Notes: generated from the letters alone by a model not told the origin. A stretch of DNA of 43,681 bases from Actinomycetales bacterium (GCA_030149025.1 JASBSH010000089.1:1-43681), one strand, 5' to 3'. Positions 7,537 through 16,260 are shown, counted from the first letter of the stretch. Numbers and translations: made by a program.

Positions 7537-9165
7537 ATGCGACGAACAGTCGGTGCTCTGGCTGCCACCCTAGCGATGATGTTGACAGTGTGCGGTTCCG
7601 GCGGAGGAACCGCCGAGGGCGGGCAGACAGGCGGGCAGACAGGCGGTCCAGACAGGGCCGACACGCTGACCATCGCGATCTCCTCCGACGAGGGCACGCT
7701 CACGCCATTCACGAACGAGACCGGCTACCCCGGCAATAACCTGGTCAAGCTGATCTTCGATCCGCTGGCGACGCTTCAGGGCGAGGACGTCGTCCCGCTG
7801 CTCGCCGAGAACATCGAGACCACCGATAACCAGACCTATACGATCGCGCTTCGCGAAGGCGTCAAGTGGCAGGACGGTCAGCCGTTCACCGCCGACGACG
7901 TGCTGTTCAGTGTCGACTTCTACCGCGCCAACATGCTGGGCGACTCCGCGATCGACGTACGGCCGATCAAGGACGTCACCGCCGACGGGAACACGGTGAC
8001 CATGACCCTGAACGGTCCTGACCCGGAGTTCCCGCGCCGGATCCTCACCGACATGGCGATACTGCCGGACCACCTGTGGAAGTCGGTCGACGACGTGAGC
8101 AAGGCCGGCACGGAGCTGGCCGTCGGCACCGGCCCCTACAAGCTCACGCAGTACAACCCCGACCGCGGCTACACCTTCGAGGCCAACGCCGACTACGCAA
8201 TGGGCAAGCCCAAGGTTCAAACGATCAAGGTGGTCGTCATCCCCGAGGAGTCAGCGCAGTTCGCGGCGCTGCGCACGGGTGAGATCGACATGTCCACGCG
8301 CATCGTGCCTCCACAACAGATGGAAGCGCTCGGCAACCAGTCGGGAATCGGTCTCATCGACGGTACCGAGTTCGCATCGACCATCATGCTCTTCAACACC
8401 GAGCGGCCGCCGTTCGACCGGGTCGAGGTGCGTCAGGCGCTCGCGAAGGCCATCAACGTGCAGGACGTTGTGGACACGGCCCTGCTGGGGCAGGGTGTGC
8501 CCGGCAGCGCGGGCTTCATCCACCCCGAGTCTCCGGTGGGTGGCAAGGTGATCAAGTCGGCGTACGACGTGGACGCGGCGAACGCCGAGCTGGACGCGCT
8601 GGGGGCGGCCCGGGGTGCAGACGGCATCCGTGTGCTGGACGGCAAGCCGATGTCCTTCGAACTGCTGGTGCAGAGCAGCTCCACCGACCGGCTGCGCAGT
8701 GCCGAGCTGATCCGCGAGATGCTGGACGCGGTCGGCGTCGCGGTGAAGATCAGCTCGCTCGACCCGGACGCGGTCACTGCCAAGGTCTGGCCCGACTACG
8801 ACGTCAAGAACGGCCGCAACTACGACATGTCGATGTGGGGCTGGTCGGGGCCGGTGATGCTGAGCAGCGGCACGATCGCGCAGTTGCTGTACTCCGACCC
8901 CGCCGATGGCACTCTCAACGTCGTGGGCTACAAGGACGACGCCGTGGACGCCACCCTCGACCAGCTCACCTCCGCGCCGACCCTGGAAGAGCGCACCGGG
9001 GTGGCGAGTAAGCTGCAGGACCAGATCGCCGAGGCGATGCCCTGGGTGACTCTGTACTACCGCAACGGCGCCTACGCGTTCCGCGAGGACACCTACGACG
9101 GCTGGACCTGGCAGAACTTCAAGGGAGCGCTGAACAACTTCTCGTTCGTAGACTACAACCTGTGA
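7537..9165 (+). CDS. Peptide/nickel-type ABC transporter substrate-binding lipoprotein
   Basis: This 542-residue protein is the extracytoplasmic solute receptor of the importer encoded by the next three genes. It starts with a basic MRRT, a hydrophobic stretch and a lipobox LTVC-G ending at about residue 17, then a Gly/Gln/Thr linker in which a 12-base unit is repeated. The body is SBP_bac_5 (DppA/OppA/NikA) family: LTIAISSDEGTLTPF, LREGVKWQDGQPFTADDV, GTGPYKL and the C-terminal WVTLYYRNG. Two ATG codons are adjacent (7534, 7537); GGAGG is one base from the first and four from the second, so 7537 is preferred. The ligand cannot be read from sequence; the downstream fhuF-like gene suggests a metal chelate rather than a peptide. 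Confidence 0.9.
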   Translation: MRRTVGALAATLAMMLTVCGSGGGTAEGGQTGGQTGGPDRADTLTIAISSDEGTLTPFTNETGYPGNNLVKLIFDPLATLQGEDVVPLLAENIETTDNQTYTIALREGVKWQDGQPFTADDVLFSVDFYRANMLGDSAIDVRPIKDVTADGNTVTMTLNGPDPEFPRRILTDMAILPDHLWKSVDDVSKAGTELAVGTGPYKLTQYNPDRGYTFEANADYAMGKPKVQTIKVVVIPEESAQFAALRTGEIDMSTRIVPPQQMEALGNQSGIGLIDGTEFASTIMLFNTERPPFDRVEVRQALAKAINVQDVVDTALLGQGVPGSAGFIHPESPVGGKVIKSAYDVDAANAELDALGAARGADGIRVLDGKPMSFELLVQSSSTDRLRSAELIREMLDAVGVAVKISSLDPDAVTAKVWPDYDVKNGRNYDMSMWGWSGPVMLSSGTIAQLLYSDPADGTLNVVGYKDDAVDATLDQLTSAPTLEERTGVASKLQDQIAEAMPWVTLYYRNGAYAFREDTYDGWTWQNFKGALNNFSFVDYNL

Positions 9166-10181
9166 CCGACGTTCAGGAGACGTTGCCCGGGAGCACCCTC
9201 GGGCGACGCGGAAGCTGGAGCTACTTCGCCGGGCGGGGCTTGGAGTACGCCCTGGTACTCGCGGTGGCGCTGACGTTGAACTTCGCGCTGCCGCGGGCCC
9301 TGCCCGGTGGCCCCATGAAGCTGTTCGGCAATCCGGAGGCACTGGCTCGGCTGACTGCTGAGGAGCGTGCGCAGATCGCGTCCGAGTACGGATTCGGCCA
9401 GCCGCTGTGGCAGCAGTTCCTCGACTACCTGCAAGGTGTGTTCACTCTCGACCTCGGTACATCGCTTGCTGACGGCCGGCCCGTCACCGAAGCCATCGCC
9501 ACCGCGCTCCCGTGGACGCTGCTGCTGGTCGGCACCAGCATCGTGATCACCGCCCTCCTGGGCGTCTCGCTCGGCGTGCTCGGGGGTCTGCGCCGCCGCG
9601 AGGGCAAGGGAGCCGGGCTGCTTGCGGGCGCGATCGCGCTGGACTCGATCCCGCAGTTCTGGCTGGGCATGCTGCTGATCGTGTTCTTCGGGGTGAAGCT
9701 GCAGGTCTTGCCGACCTTCGGCGTTTCCGATGCCGGTGTGGTGACGATCGGCGGTGTCGCCGAGCATCTGATCCTGCCTGTCGTGACCCTGACCGTGACG
9801 GGGATCGGCTACCTGTTCATGTACACCCGGTCGTCGTTGCTGGCGGTGCTGACCAGCCAGCCGGTAGAGCATGCGCACGCCCGCGGGGTGCCGCGAGGCA
9901 GGCTGGTCCGCCGGCACGTGCTTCGTCCCGCGCTGCTGCCCGTGCACACGATCCTGATGCTCGACATCGGTTTCCTCGCAGCCGGCTCGATCGTCGTGGA
10001 GACGGTGTTCGCCTATCCCGGACTGGGCCGGCTCACCTTCGATGCGATCGCTGCCCGCGACTACCCACTGATGCAGGGCACGTTCCTCGTGCTGACCGTC
10101 ATGGTGGTGCTGATGAACGCTTTGGCGGACCTGACCTACCCGCTGCTCGACCCGCGCGCACGGACGGGAGGTTCCCGATGA
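9162..10181 (+). CDS. ABC transporter permease, DppB/OppB type
   Basis: The 339-residue integral membrane protein is the first channel subunit of the importer. About six hydrophobic segments are visible, with the family pattern of a long extracytoplasmic loop after helix 1 (residues ~45-90, including FGNPEALARLTAEER) and a cytoplasmic EAA-like loop around residues 240-260 (EHAHARGVPRGRLVRRHVLRP, given here in part). The C-terminus YPLLDPR is typical of DppB. GTG at 9162 overlaps the lipoprotein stop (GTGA), which implies translational coupling. Confidence 0.9.
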   Translation: MTDVQETLPGSTLGRRGSWSYFAGRGLEYALVLAVALTLNFALPRALPGGPMKLFGNPEALARLTAEERAQIASEYGFGQPLWQQFLDYLQGVFTLDLGTSLADGRPVTEAIATALPWTLLLVGTSIVITALLGVSLGVLGGLRRREGKGAGLLAGAIALDSIPQFWLGMLLIVFFGVKLQVLPTFGVSDAGVVTIGGVAEHLILPVVTLTVTGIGYLFMYTRSSLLAVLTSQPVEHAHARGVPRGRLVRRHVLRPALLPVHTILMLDIGFLAAGSIVVETVFAYPGLGRLTFDAIAARDYPLMQGTFLVLTVMVVLMNALADLTYPLLDPRARTGGSR

Positions 10182-11029
10182 GCACGCTGGCCGTAGCCAC
10201 GCGTCATCGGCTGCTCGGCACGCAGGGGCTGGTCGGTGCCGGGTTGCTGGCGGCCATCGTCGCGATCGCCGTCTACGGAGTCTTCCTTCCCGACAGCGCA
10301 GGGCGTGCACGGGTCGCCGCGCCGTACGCCGAGCCGCAGTCCGGCCTGCCGCTCGGCAGCGACGACCTCGGGCGCAACCTGTTGGAGCAGTTGATCGTAG
10401 GCGCGGGGATCTCGCTCAGCCTGGCCTTCATCGTCGCCGCACTCACCACGCTGATCGCCGCGATCGTCGGTGGACTGGCCGGCATCGGCCCCCGCGGGCT
10501 GTCGGCGCCCCTGATGCGCGGCGCCGACGTCATGCTGGTACTGCCCGAACTGATCCTGTTCATCCTGGCCGCGGCGTTCCTCGGCCAGTCGTTCTGGACG
10601 CGCGTCGCGATCATGGCCGTGATCCTGTGGCCGGTGCCATCGCGGCTTCTGAGGTCCGCCGTGTTGACATCCTGGTCCCGGGGACACCTGGAGGTGGCCC
10701 GGGCCATGGGTGCCCCGCTGTGGTGGGTGCTCGGACGGCACGCGTCGTACATCATCGGGCCGCTACTCGTGCCGGTCTTCGTTCGTACGGCGATGCGCGC
10801 GATCATCTACGACGCGACGCTCTCCTTCCTGGGCCTGGGTGACCCGACGACGCCGAGCTGGGGGACGACGTTGTACTGGGTGCAGGTCAACGGCGTCTTC
10901 CTCTCCGACGCCTGGCTCTGGTGGGCGGTGCCGCCCGGTGCGGCGATCACGCTGACGGTGCTGGCGCTCGCCCTGATCGGTACCTCTGTCGAAGACCGCC
11001 TCAACCCCGCGCTCAAGGACTTCTCGTGA
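10178..11029 (+). CDS. ABC transporter permease, DppC/OppC type
   Basis: The 283-residue second channel subunit begins at ATG 10178, overlapping the preceding stop as ATGA. It has an N-terminal transmembrane helix (residues ~17-37), a periplasmic stretch with the DppC-type LGSDDLGRNLLEQLIVGA, further helices, the EAA loop EVARAMGAPLWWVLGRHA, and the C-terminal FLGLGDPTTPSWG block found in DppC proteins. Length is normal for the family. It pairs with the DppB-type subunit to form the translocation pore. Confidence 0.9.
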   Translation: MSTLAVATRHRLLGTQGLVGAGLLAAIVAIAVYGVFLPDSAGRARVAAPYAEPQSGLPLGSDDLGRNLLEQLIVGAGISLSLAFIVAALTTLIAAIVGGLAGIGPRGLSAPLMRGADVMLVLPELILFILAAAFLGQSFWTRVAIMAVILWPVPSRLLRSAVLTSWSRGHLEVARAMGAPLWWVLGRHASYIIGPLLVPVFVRTAMRAIIYDATLSFLGLGDPTTPSWGTTLYWVQVNGVFLSDAWLWWAVPPGAAITLTVLALALIGTSVEDRLNPALKDFS

Positions 11030-12726
11030 AGCTGACCGTACGTGACCTCACCGTGCGCTACGGCGACCTGGTGGCTGTCGACCGGGTCAGCCTGGACGTC
11101 GGCGAGGGCGAGCTGGTGGCGCTGGTCGGTGAGAGCGGCTGCGGCAAGACCTCGCTCGCCCGGTCCCTGCTCGGGCTGCTGCCTCGCACTGCGTCGGTCA
11201 CCGGCTCGGCCATGCTCGGCGACCTCGAGCTCGCGGGACGGCAGGAGTGGACCGGGCTGCGGGGCAGGCGCATCGGCATAGTGCCGCAGGGCGCCATGAC
11301 CGGCCTCAGCCCGGTACACAGGATCGGCTCTCAGCTGCGGGAGATGATCACCATCCACGAGAGCTCGGCCGACCCGGCCGCGCTGATCGACAGGGTCGGG
11401 CTTCCCCGCGACGTGCTGACCAGCTTCCCCCATCAGCTCTCCGGCGGGCAGCGCCAACGCGTGGCGATCGCTCTTACTCTCGCCGGCCAACCTGACCTGC
11501 TGGTCGCCGACGAGCCGACCACGGGCCTGGACGCGATTACCCAGGGGCAGGTGCTGGCACTGATCCGTTCCCTGGGCATCAGCACACTGATCGTCTCCCA
11601 CGACCTGACCGGGCTGCTGCCCTACGCCGATCAGGTCGATGTGATGTACGCCGGCCGGATGGCGGAGACCGGTCCGGCCGCCACCATCGCGCGGCACGGC
11701 GGCCATCCCTACACGGTGGGCCTGCTGACCGCGACCCCCTCGGCCGACCGGGCCGCCGGCTGGGGCAGCATCCCCGGCGCCGCGCCACCGATGGCCAACC
11801 TGCCCCACGGCTGCCGGTTCGCGCCCCGGTGCCCGATCGCCGAAGACGTGTGCCATGAGCAGGAGCCTGCCCTGCTGCCGGTCGGCGCGGCGTCGGGTGC
11901 ATGCCACTTCTACGGGTCGGGCAGGGTCCCCCGCTACCCGCTTGTACCGCGTGGCACCACCGACGCCGGTGAGCCGGTCGCCTGGGCGAGCGGGATCCGG
12001 CACGTCTACCGCAGCCGGACCCGGACCACCGAGGCGCTCAGGGGCATCGACTTCCACGTCGGTGCCGGGGAGATCGTCGGGCTGGTCGGCGAGAGCGGCT
12101 CCGGCAAGAGCACGCTCGCGCGAATTCTGCTCGGGCTCATCCGTCCTACCCAGGGCCGGGTGGAGCTGTCCGGCCAGGACCTGGGTACGGCGCGTGGCCG
12201 GTCGCTGCGGGCCCTGCAACGCCGGGTCGGGTTCGTGCACCAGGACCCCTACGACTCGCTGCACCCCGGCATGCGGGTCGGCGAGATCGTTGCCGAGCCC
12301 CTGGTTGTGGCCGGTGCCGACAAGCGGGGGCGGCTGGAGCGGGTGCATGCCGCCCTGTCGTCGGCCGGGCTCTCCGAGGAGCTCCTCCAGCGCTTCCCGG
12401 GGCAGCTCTCGGGTGGTCAGCGTCAGCGCGTGTCGATCGCCCTGGCCCTGGTCGGCAACCCGGTCTTGCTGGTGGCCGACGAGGCGACGTCGATGCTCGA
12501 CGTGTCCACCCGCGGTGGGATAGCGACCACTCTGCGATCGGTGGCCACCGATCGGGGCCTCGCGGTCGTCTTCGTCACCCACGACGTGGGGGAGGCCGTG
12601 CAGTCGTGCGACAGGATCGTGGTTCTCAAGGCTGGGAGGATCGTCGAGCACGGCACGTCGGCGGACGTGTCCAGCTCACCGGCCGACCCGTACACCGCCA
12701 AGCTGCTGGAGGCGTCCCATCACTGA
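11026..12726 (+). CDS. ABC transporter ATPase, fused DppD-DppF type
   Basis: This 566-residue protein carries two ATPase domains that are often separate subunits. Domain 1 (residues ~1-250) has Walker A GESGCGKTS, signature LSGGQRQRVAIA and Walker B LLVADEPTTGLD. It is followed by the oligopeptide-transporter C-terminal motif GCRFAPRCPIAEDVC at about residue 263. Domain 2 (~310-566) has GESGSGKST, LSGGQRQRVSIA and LLVADEATSMLD. The start is GTG 11026, overlapping the DppC stop (GTGA). With both sites intact, one polypeptide can energise the two-permease pore. Confidence 0.93.
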   Translation: MKLTVRDLTVRYGDLVAVDRVSLDVGEGELVALVGESGCGKTSLARSLLGLLPRTASVTGSAMLGDLELAGRQEWTGLRGRRIGIVPQGAMTGLSPVHRIGSQLREMITIHESSADPAALIDRVGLPRDVLTSFPHQLSGGQRQRVAIALTLAGQPDLLVADEPTTGLDAITQGQVLALIRSLGISTLIVSHDLTGLLPYADQVDVMYAGRMAETGPAATIARHGGHPYTVGLLTATPSADRAAGWGSIPGAAPPMANLPHGCRFAPRCPIAEDVCHEQEPALLPVGAASGACHFYGSGRVPRYPLVPRGTTDAGEPVAWASGIRHVYRSRTRTTEALRGIDFHVGAGEIVGLVGESGSGKSTLARILLGLIRPTQGRVELSGQDLGTARGRSLRALQRRVGFVHQDPYDSLHPGMRVGEIVAEPLVVAGADKRGRLERVHAALSSAGLSEELLQRFPGQLSGGQRQRVSIALALVGNPVLLVADEATSMLDVSTRGGIATTLRSVATDRGLAVVFVTHDVGEAVQSCDRIVVLKAGRIVEHGTSADVSSSPADPYTAKLLEASHH

Positions 12727-12748
12727 AGCCCCGACAATCGGCGACGAC

Positions 12749-13495
12749 GTGTTCGACCGGCTGGCGTCGTACGGCGACCGCTACGAGCTGCAGCGCAGCC
12801 TCGAAGGTGCCGACGACTGGATCGCCTGTGACCGCCTGCTCGATCCACAGTCCCACGAGCTCGACCGCGTGCTGGAGGCGGAGCGGGTCGCCAGCGGCCA
12901 AGTGTCGGCTCACGCCACGGCGCTCACCGTGATGGCCGTGTACGCCGGGACGGTCACCGCGTCGGCCTTGCTGGCGTGGGCGCTCTACGACGTGGTCATC
13001 GACATGCGCGCGAGCAACACCGCGATCAGGCTTTCGGACCACCACGGGTTCGAGGCCGTCGGCCTACGCGAGCCGACCGTCGTCCACGCGCCCGTGAAAA
13101 CACTGGTGCAGCAGGTGCTCGACGAGCACCTTTTGCCGCTCGCGGATGCGTTGCACACGCGGACCCGGGCCGGCCTCCGGCAGATGCGCGGGGGCGTGGC
13201 ACACGGCTGCGCCGCCGCGTTCTGCATCGCCAGCCGCAAGGGCGCGGACGTCGACACCCTGGAGGACGCTTACGGTCGGTTCCTCGCCGCGTCGACCGGT
13301 GGTCTCGAAAGGCTCGGTCAGGTGGTCCGGCTGGAGGCTGGAGGCCGCTCCGGCCTGTTCTACCTCCGCAATACCTGCTGCCTCTACTACACCTCCGCCG
13401 AGCAGACGAAGTGCTCGAGCTGCTGCCTGGACCCGGTGGAGGACAGGCTGGCGAACTACCGCCGGGTGCTCCTCGACGGCGTCGTACCTCACTGA
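12749..13495 (+). CDS. FhuF-like siderophore-iron reductase, [2Fe-2S] protein
   Basis: The 248-residue protein ends with the diagnostic ferric-siderophore-reductase motif C210-C211-x10-C222-x2-C225, which in E. coli FhuF binds a [2Fe-2S] cluster. The N-terminal ~200 residues are alpha-helical-looking and typical of the FhuF/IucA-C-terminal-like fold. The enzyme would reduce Fe(III) bound to an imported siderophore and so release it in the cytoplasm. It begins 22 bases after the fused ATPase gene, in the same direction, so it is likely the last gene of the importer operon. GTG 12749 is the first usable start; the ribosome-binding site is weak. Confidence 0.85.
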   Translation: MFDRLASYGDRYELQRSLEGADDWIACDRLLDPQSHELDRVLEAERVASGQVSAHATALTVMAVYAGTVTASALLAWALYDVVIDMRASNTAIRLSDHHGFEAVGLREPTVVHAPVKTLVQQVLDEHLLPLADALHTRTRAGLRQMRGGVAHGCAAAFCIASRKGADVDTLEDAYGRFLAASTGGLERLGQVVRLEAGGRSGLFYLRNTCCLYYTSAEQTKCSSCCLDPVEDRLANYRRVLLDGVVPH

Positions 13496-13518
13496 CTCGT
13501 CAGACAATCGCCCATGCT

Positions 13519-13653
13519 CAGGGCAGGTCGCAGCTCGTGCCGGCCGATCAGCGTCCCGGACCACACCCGGCTCCCCGGTCGCTGCCAGCGAGGATCGGTG
13601 GGTCCCGTCGCCTACGCAGAAGGACTGTTGCGTCGTCTTCAGCACGTCGTTCT
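13519..13653. repeat. Collinear relic mosaic of the 15.76-18.62 kb region (four fragments)
   Basis: Four stretches match later parts of the window in the same order and on the same strand. 13519-13552 matches 15760-15793 (methyltransferase 3' end, 33 of 34). 13548-13581 matches about 17038-17070 (iclR, one inserted base and one change). 13586-13612 matches 17164-17190 (iclR 3' end, 25 of 27). 13618-13653 matches 18580-18616 (phosphatase 3' end, 32 of 37 with one gap). The first two pieces share TCAGC at their junction. The simplest reading is an old direct duplication of about 2.9 kb, including selD and tRNA-Sec, collapsed by internal deletions. No intact gene is present here. All alignments were made by eye. 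Confidence 0.75.
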
Positions 13654-13685
13654 CTGCGCTTCTACGCGTTCTGTCCAACTTCGCG

Positions 13686-14075
13686 GTGGGCGACGAGAAG
13701 GTCAACGACCTCATGCGCGCCAACGCGCACCGGCCGGTGCCGGAAGGTGACGGTCCGAGCGGGGTCGAGGTGGCGTCGTCCCCCGACACCCCAGGCCGAC
13801 CCGAGCGCTGGCTGTGGCACATCCGGCTCCTGGACGACGCACCCGCACCGTCGGACGGGAAGGTCACCCTCTCGCTGGGGCAGGACCGGACGCTCGAGGT
13901 GACCGTCAGCACCGGGGCCGTGCGGGCCGGCGTCCAGCTGATCGACGTGACCGACAGCCAGCTGCTCGACCGCGACGAGAAGGAGCGTGTCGCGCTCATC
14001 GCGTCCAGTTCGACTGCTGTCGTCGAGGGCCGGCACGTGCTGCAGCGTCTCCCGTCGGTCAACTGGGTGCCCTGA
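13686..14075 (+). CDS. Hypothetical protein, function unknown
   Basis: This is a 129-residue frame with good GC-rich third-position codon use, read from GTG 13686 or from ATG 13713, which has GAAGG eleven bases upstream. I do not recognise a family. The protein is hydrophilic, begins KVNDLMRANAHRPVPEG after the start, and contains predicted beta-strand stretches (KVTLSLGQDRTLEVTVSTG) and a C-terminal helix with DRDEKERVALIASSS. No signal peptide, membrane helix or cysteine motif is seen. The frame stays open upstream into the relic mosaic, so the 5' end could be a remnant of a longer gene. It lies 34 bases before the FAD oxidase. Confidence 0.55.
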   Translation: MGDEKVNDLMRANAHRPVPEGDGPSGVEVASSPDTPGRPERWLWHIRLLDDAPAPSDGKVTLSLGQDRTLEVTVSTGAVRAGVQLIDVTDSQLLDRDEKERVALIASSSTAVVEGRHVLQRLPSVNWVP

Positions 14076-14108
14076 CCGTCCCACCCTCGAGCATTGGACG
14101 ATTCCCCC

Positions 14109-15494
14109 ATGCCAACCAGCGACGCACCCGTCGACGGGCTACAAGAACTGCTACCGGACGCGCACCTCATCACCGACCCGGGCGTGATGGACGCCTACCG
14201 CCGTGACGAGGCGCACCTGGTCACCCCCGGCGACCCCCTGGCGGTACTGCTCGCGCGCAGTACCGAGGAGGTGTCCGCCGCCTTGCGCTGGGCGAACAAG
14301 CATGCCGTGCCGGTCGTACCGCGCGGTGCGGGGACCGGGCTGGCAGGCGGTGCGACCGCCGTCGACGGGTGCCTCGTGCTCAGCATGGCGAGGATGAGCC
14401 GGATCCTCGACATCAGCGGTTCGGACCAGCTCGCCGTCGTCCAGCCCGGCGTGATCACCGCGGACGTGGACCGCGCCGCCGCCGAGGTCGGGTTGATGTA
14501 CCCGCCGGACCCGTCCAGCTTCGAGACCTGCACGATCGGCGGCAACCTCGCCACCAACGCAGGCGGGCTGCGCTGCGTCAAGTACGGCGTCACCCGCGAC
14601 TCGGTGCTCGGGCTGGAGGTCGTGCTCGCCGACGGACGGGTCGTGAACACCGGTGGCCGGACGGTGAAGGGTGTTGCGGGGTACGACCTGACTAGCCTCT
14701 TCGTCGGGTCGGAGGGCACGCTCGGCGTCATCACCGGCGCGACCCTTCGTCTCCGGCCGCGACCGTCCGTGCCCCCAGTGACCGTCGTCGCCAGCTTCCC
14801 GTCGCTGCGGGCTGCGGGACAAGCGGTTTCGGACGTCGTCGCCGCCGGTCTGGTGCCCAGCCTGCTCGAGCTGCTGGACCGGACGACACTCCGTGCGATC
14901 GAGAGCTGGAAAGGCATGGGCCTGGACGACGACACGCAGGCGATGCTCGTCGCCCAGGCCGACGGGGTGGGCGCGCAGGACTGCGCCACAGCGCTGTTCA
15001 GGGCCTTCGAGGCGGCGGGCGCCGACTTCGTCGCCGAGTCCTCGGACGCCGCGGAGGCTGCGCACCTGCTGCAGATACGCCGGCTGGCCTACCCGGCCAC
15101 CGAGCGGTTGGGCCGCTGCCTCGTTGAGGACGTGGGCGTCCCCCGTTCCCGGTTGCCGGAGATGATCGAGCGGATCGAGCGCGCCGGCGCCGAGCACGAC
15201 GTCCTGGTCGCCACCGTCGCCCACGCAGGTGACGGCAACCTGCACCCCACCTTCGTCTTCGACCCGGCGGACTCGGCTGACGGCGAGGTCCCTGACCGGG
15301 TCTGGGCCGCGGCCGACGACGTCTTCCGGGCCGCACTGGAGCTCGGCGGCACGCTGACCGGGGAGCACGGGGTCGGCGCCCTGAAGCGACGCTGGCTCGG
15401 CCTGGAGCTCGGGTCCGACGTCATCGACCTGCACCGCGACATCAAACGGGCACTGGACCCCAGGGGGATCCTCAACCCGGGAAAGGGCTTCTGA
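14109..15494 (+). CDS. glcD: FAD-linked oxidase, glycolate oxidase GlcD / D-lactate dehydrogenase type
   Basis: The 461-residue flavoprotein oxidises a 2-hydroxyacid such as glycolate or D-lactate. The N-terminal FAD_binding_4 domain (residues ~30-215) contains VVPRGAGTGLAGGA, TIGGNLATNAGGLRCVKYG and VGSEGTLGVITGA. The C-terminal FAD-oxidase_C domain has the metal/substrate blocks VAHAGDGNLHP and TGEHGVGALKRRWL. Length matches GlcD. ATG 14109 is chosen; a TTG 15 bases upstream is possible, and neither has a clear ribosome-binding site. GlcE and GlcF partners are not adjacent, so it may act alone, as single-subunit D-lactate or D-2-hydroxyglutarate dehydrogenases do. The substrate is not determined. 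Confidence 0.85.
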   Translation: MPTSDAPVDGLQELLPDAHLITDPGVMDAYRRDEAHLVTPGDPLAVLLARSTEEVSAALRWANKHAVPVVPRGAGTGLAGGATAVDGCLVLSMARMSRILDISGSDQLAVVQPGVITADVDRAAAEVGLMYPPDPSSFETCTIGGNLATNAGGLRCVKYGVTRDSVLGLEVVLADGRVVNTGGRTVKGVAGYDLTSLFVGSEGTLGVITGATLRLRPRPSVPPVTVVASFPSLRAAGQAVSDVVAAGLVPSLLELLDRTTLRAIESWKGMGLDDDTQAMLVAQADGVGAQDCATALFRAFEAAGADFVAESSDAAEAAHLLQIRRLAYPATERLGRCLVEDVGVPRSRLPEMIERIERAGAEHDVLVATVAHAGDGNLHPTFVFDPADSADGEVPDRVWAAADDVFRAALELGGTLTGEHGVGALKRRWLGLELGSDVIDLHRDIKRALDPRGILNPGKGF

Positions 15495-15499
15495 CACAG

Positions 15500-15590
15500 A
15501 TGATCCGGCACGTCGTGCTGTTCTTCCTCGCCGACGGCGTCTCGCCCGACGATCCCCGGGTGATCGAGGGACTGGAGGTGTCACGTGAGC
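15500..15590 (+). pseudogene. Dabb (stress-responsive alpha/beta-barrel) protein, N-terminal fragment
   Basis: Directly after glcD an ATG opens a frame starting MIRHVVLFFLADGVSPDD, the usual beginning of Dabb-family proteins (about 95-100 residues). After roughly 25 residues family similarity stops, and the frame continues antisense to the methyltransferase gene. It therefore looks like a truncated remnant. From 15585 a GTG preceded by GGAGG opens a 37-codon frame ending at 15698, which overlaps the methyltransferase 3' end; no function or homology is seen for it. Confidence 0.5.
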
Positions 15591-15675
15591 CGACGCCAAG
15601 GAAAGGCCACTGCACCCGTACACGGCCTGCTCGAGGCGGTGTTCCGGATCGCCAGGGAGAGCGCCTGGGGTGGGG

Positions 15676-16260
15676 TCAGCGGGGCTTGCTGGCGGTGAAA
15701 CGCATGGCCTGCCGGCCGAGCGCCGTCCTCACGCAGACGTCGTGCAGTCCGGCCTCTAACAGGGCAGGTCGCAGCTCGTGCCGGCTGATCAGCCGGTGCG
15801 GTGACCGGTCCGCCCAGTGCACCGCCTCGGTTAGCGGCGTGGCCACCAGGTCGTAGCCGACGAACGTACCTCCGGGCCGGAGCACCCGGGCGACTTCCGC
15901 CAGTGCCTGTCGCCACTGGACGACGTGGTGCAGCATGAGGTAGCTGACCGCGACGTCGAACGATCCGTCGGCGAACGGCAGTTGCGTGGCATCAGCCTGG
16001 CGGACGCTGACCCGAGGCGCATCGGCCAAGCGTCGCTGGGCCGCGGTGACCATCGCCGGATCGACGTCGGTGACGGTGAGCTCGCAGTCGGGAAAGCGCC
16101 GTGCCGTCTCCGCCGCCATCGCCCCGCTGCCGCCACCAAGTTCGAGCACCGCCCCCTGGGGGGTGATCCCTTGCAACGCCCAGCCGAGAATGGGCCCCGC
16201 GACCCAGTGCCACGGCGGACTCTGGCAGAACCACCGCTCGACGGCGGACATGACGGGCAC
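15676..16260 (-). CDS. Class I SAM-dependent methyltransferase
   Basis: The 194-residue protein has the Rossmann-type methyltransferase motifs: motif I VLELGGGSGAMA (residues ~38-49), the acidic end of strand 2 in TVTDVDP, QADATQLPF, FDVAVSYLMLHHV, and RVLRPGGTFVGYD. It belongs to the Methyltransf_11/25 group; the methyl acceptor cannot be told. The start is GTG 16260, because AGGAG lies six bases upstream, which fits it better than the ATG three codons later. It is divergent from iclR. A 34-base piece of its 3' end recurs at 13519-13552. Confidence 0.85.
   Translation of the reverse strand: MPVMSAVERWFCQSPPWHWVAGPILGWALQGITPQGAVLELGGGSGAMAAETARRFPDCELTVTDVDPAMVTAAQRRLADAPRVSVRQADATQLPFADGSFDVAVSYLMLHHVVQWRQALAEVARVLRPGGTFVGYDLVATPLTEAVHWADRSPHRLISRHELRPALLEAGLHDVCVRTALGRQAMRFTASKPR

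Noticed and set aside
7619..7650. Tandem 12-base repeat in the binding-protein gene
   Set aside because: It encodes a flexible Gly/Gln/Thr linker after the lipobox, which is ordinary for lipoproteins.
13146..14075. 309-codon frame covering the fhuF 3' half and the small unknown gene
   Set aside because: Its first half is an off-frame shadow of fhuF and its middle is the relic mosaic; only the part from about 13686 looks coding.
15585..15698. 37-codon frame with a good ribosome-binding site
   Set aside because: Too short to judge, no recognisable motif, and it overlaps the 3' end of the methyltransferase; mentioned only with the Dabb fragment.
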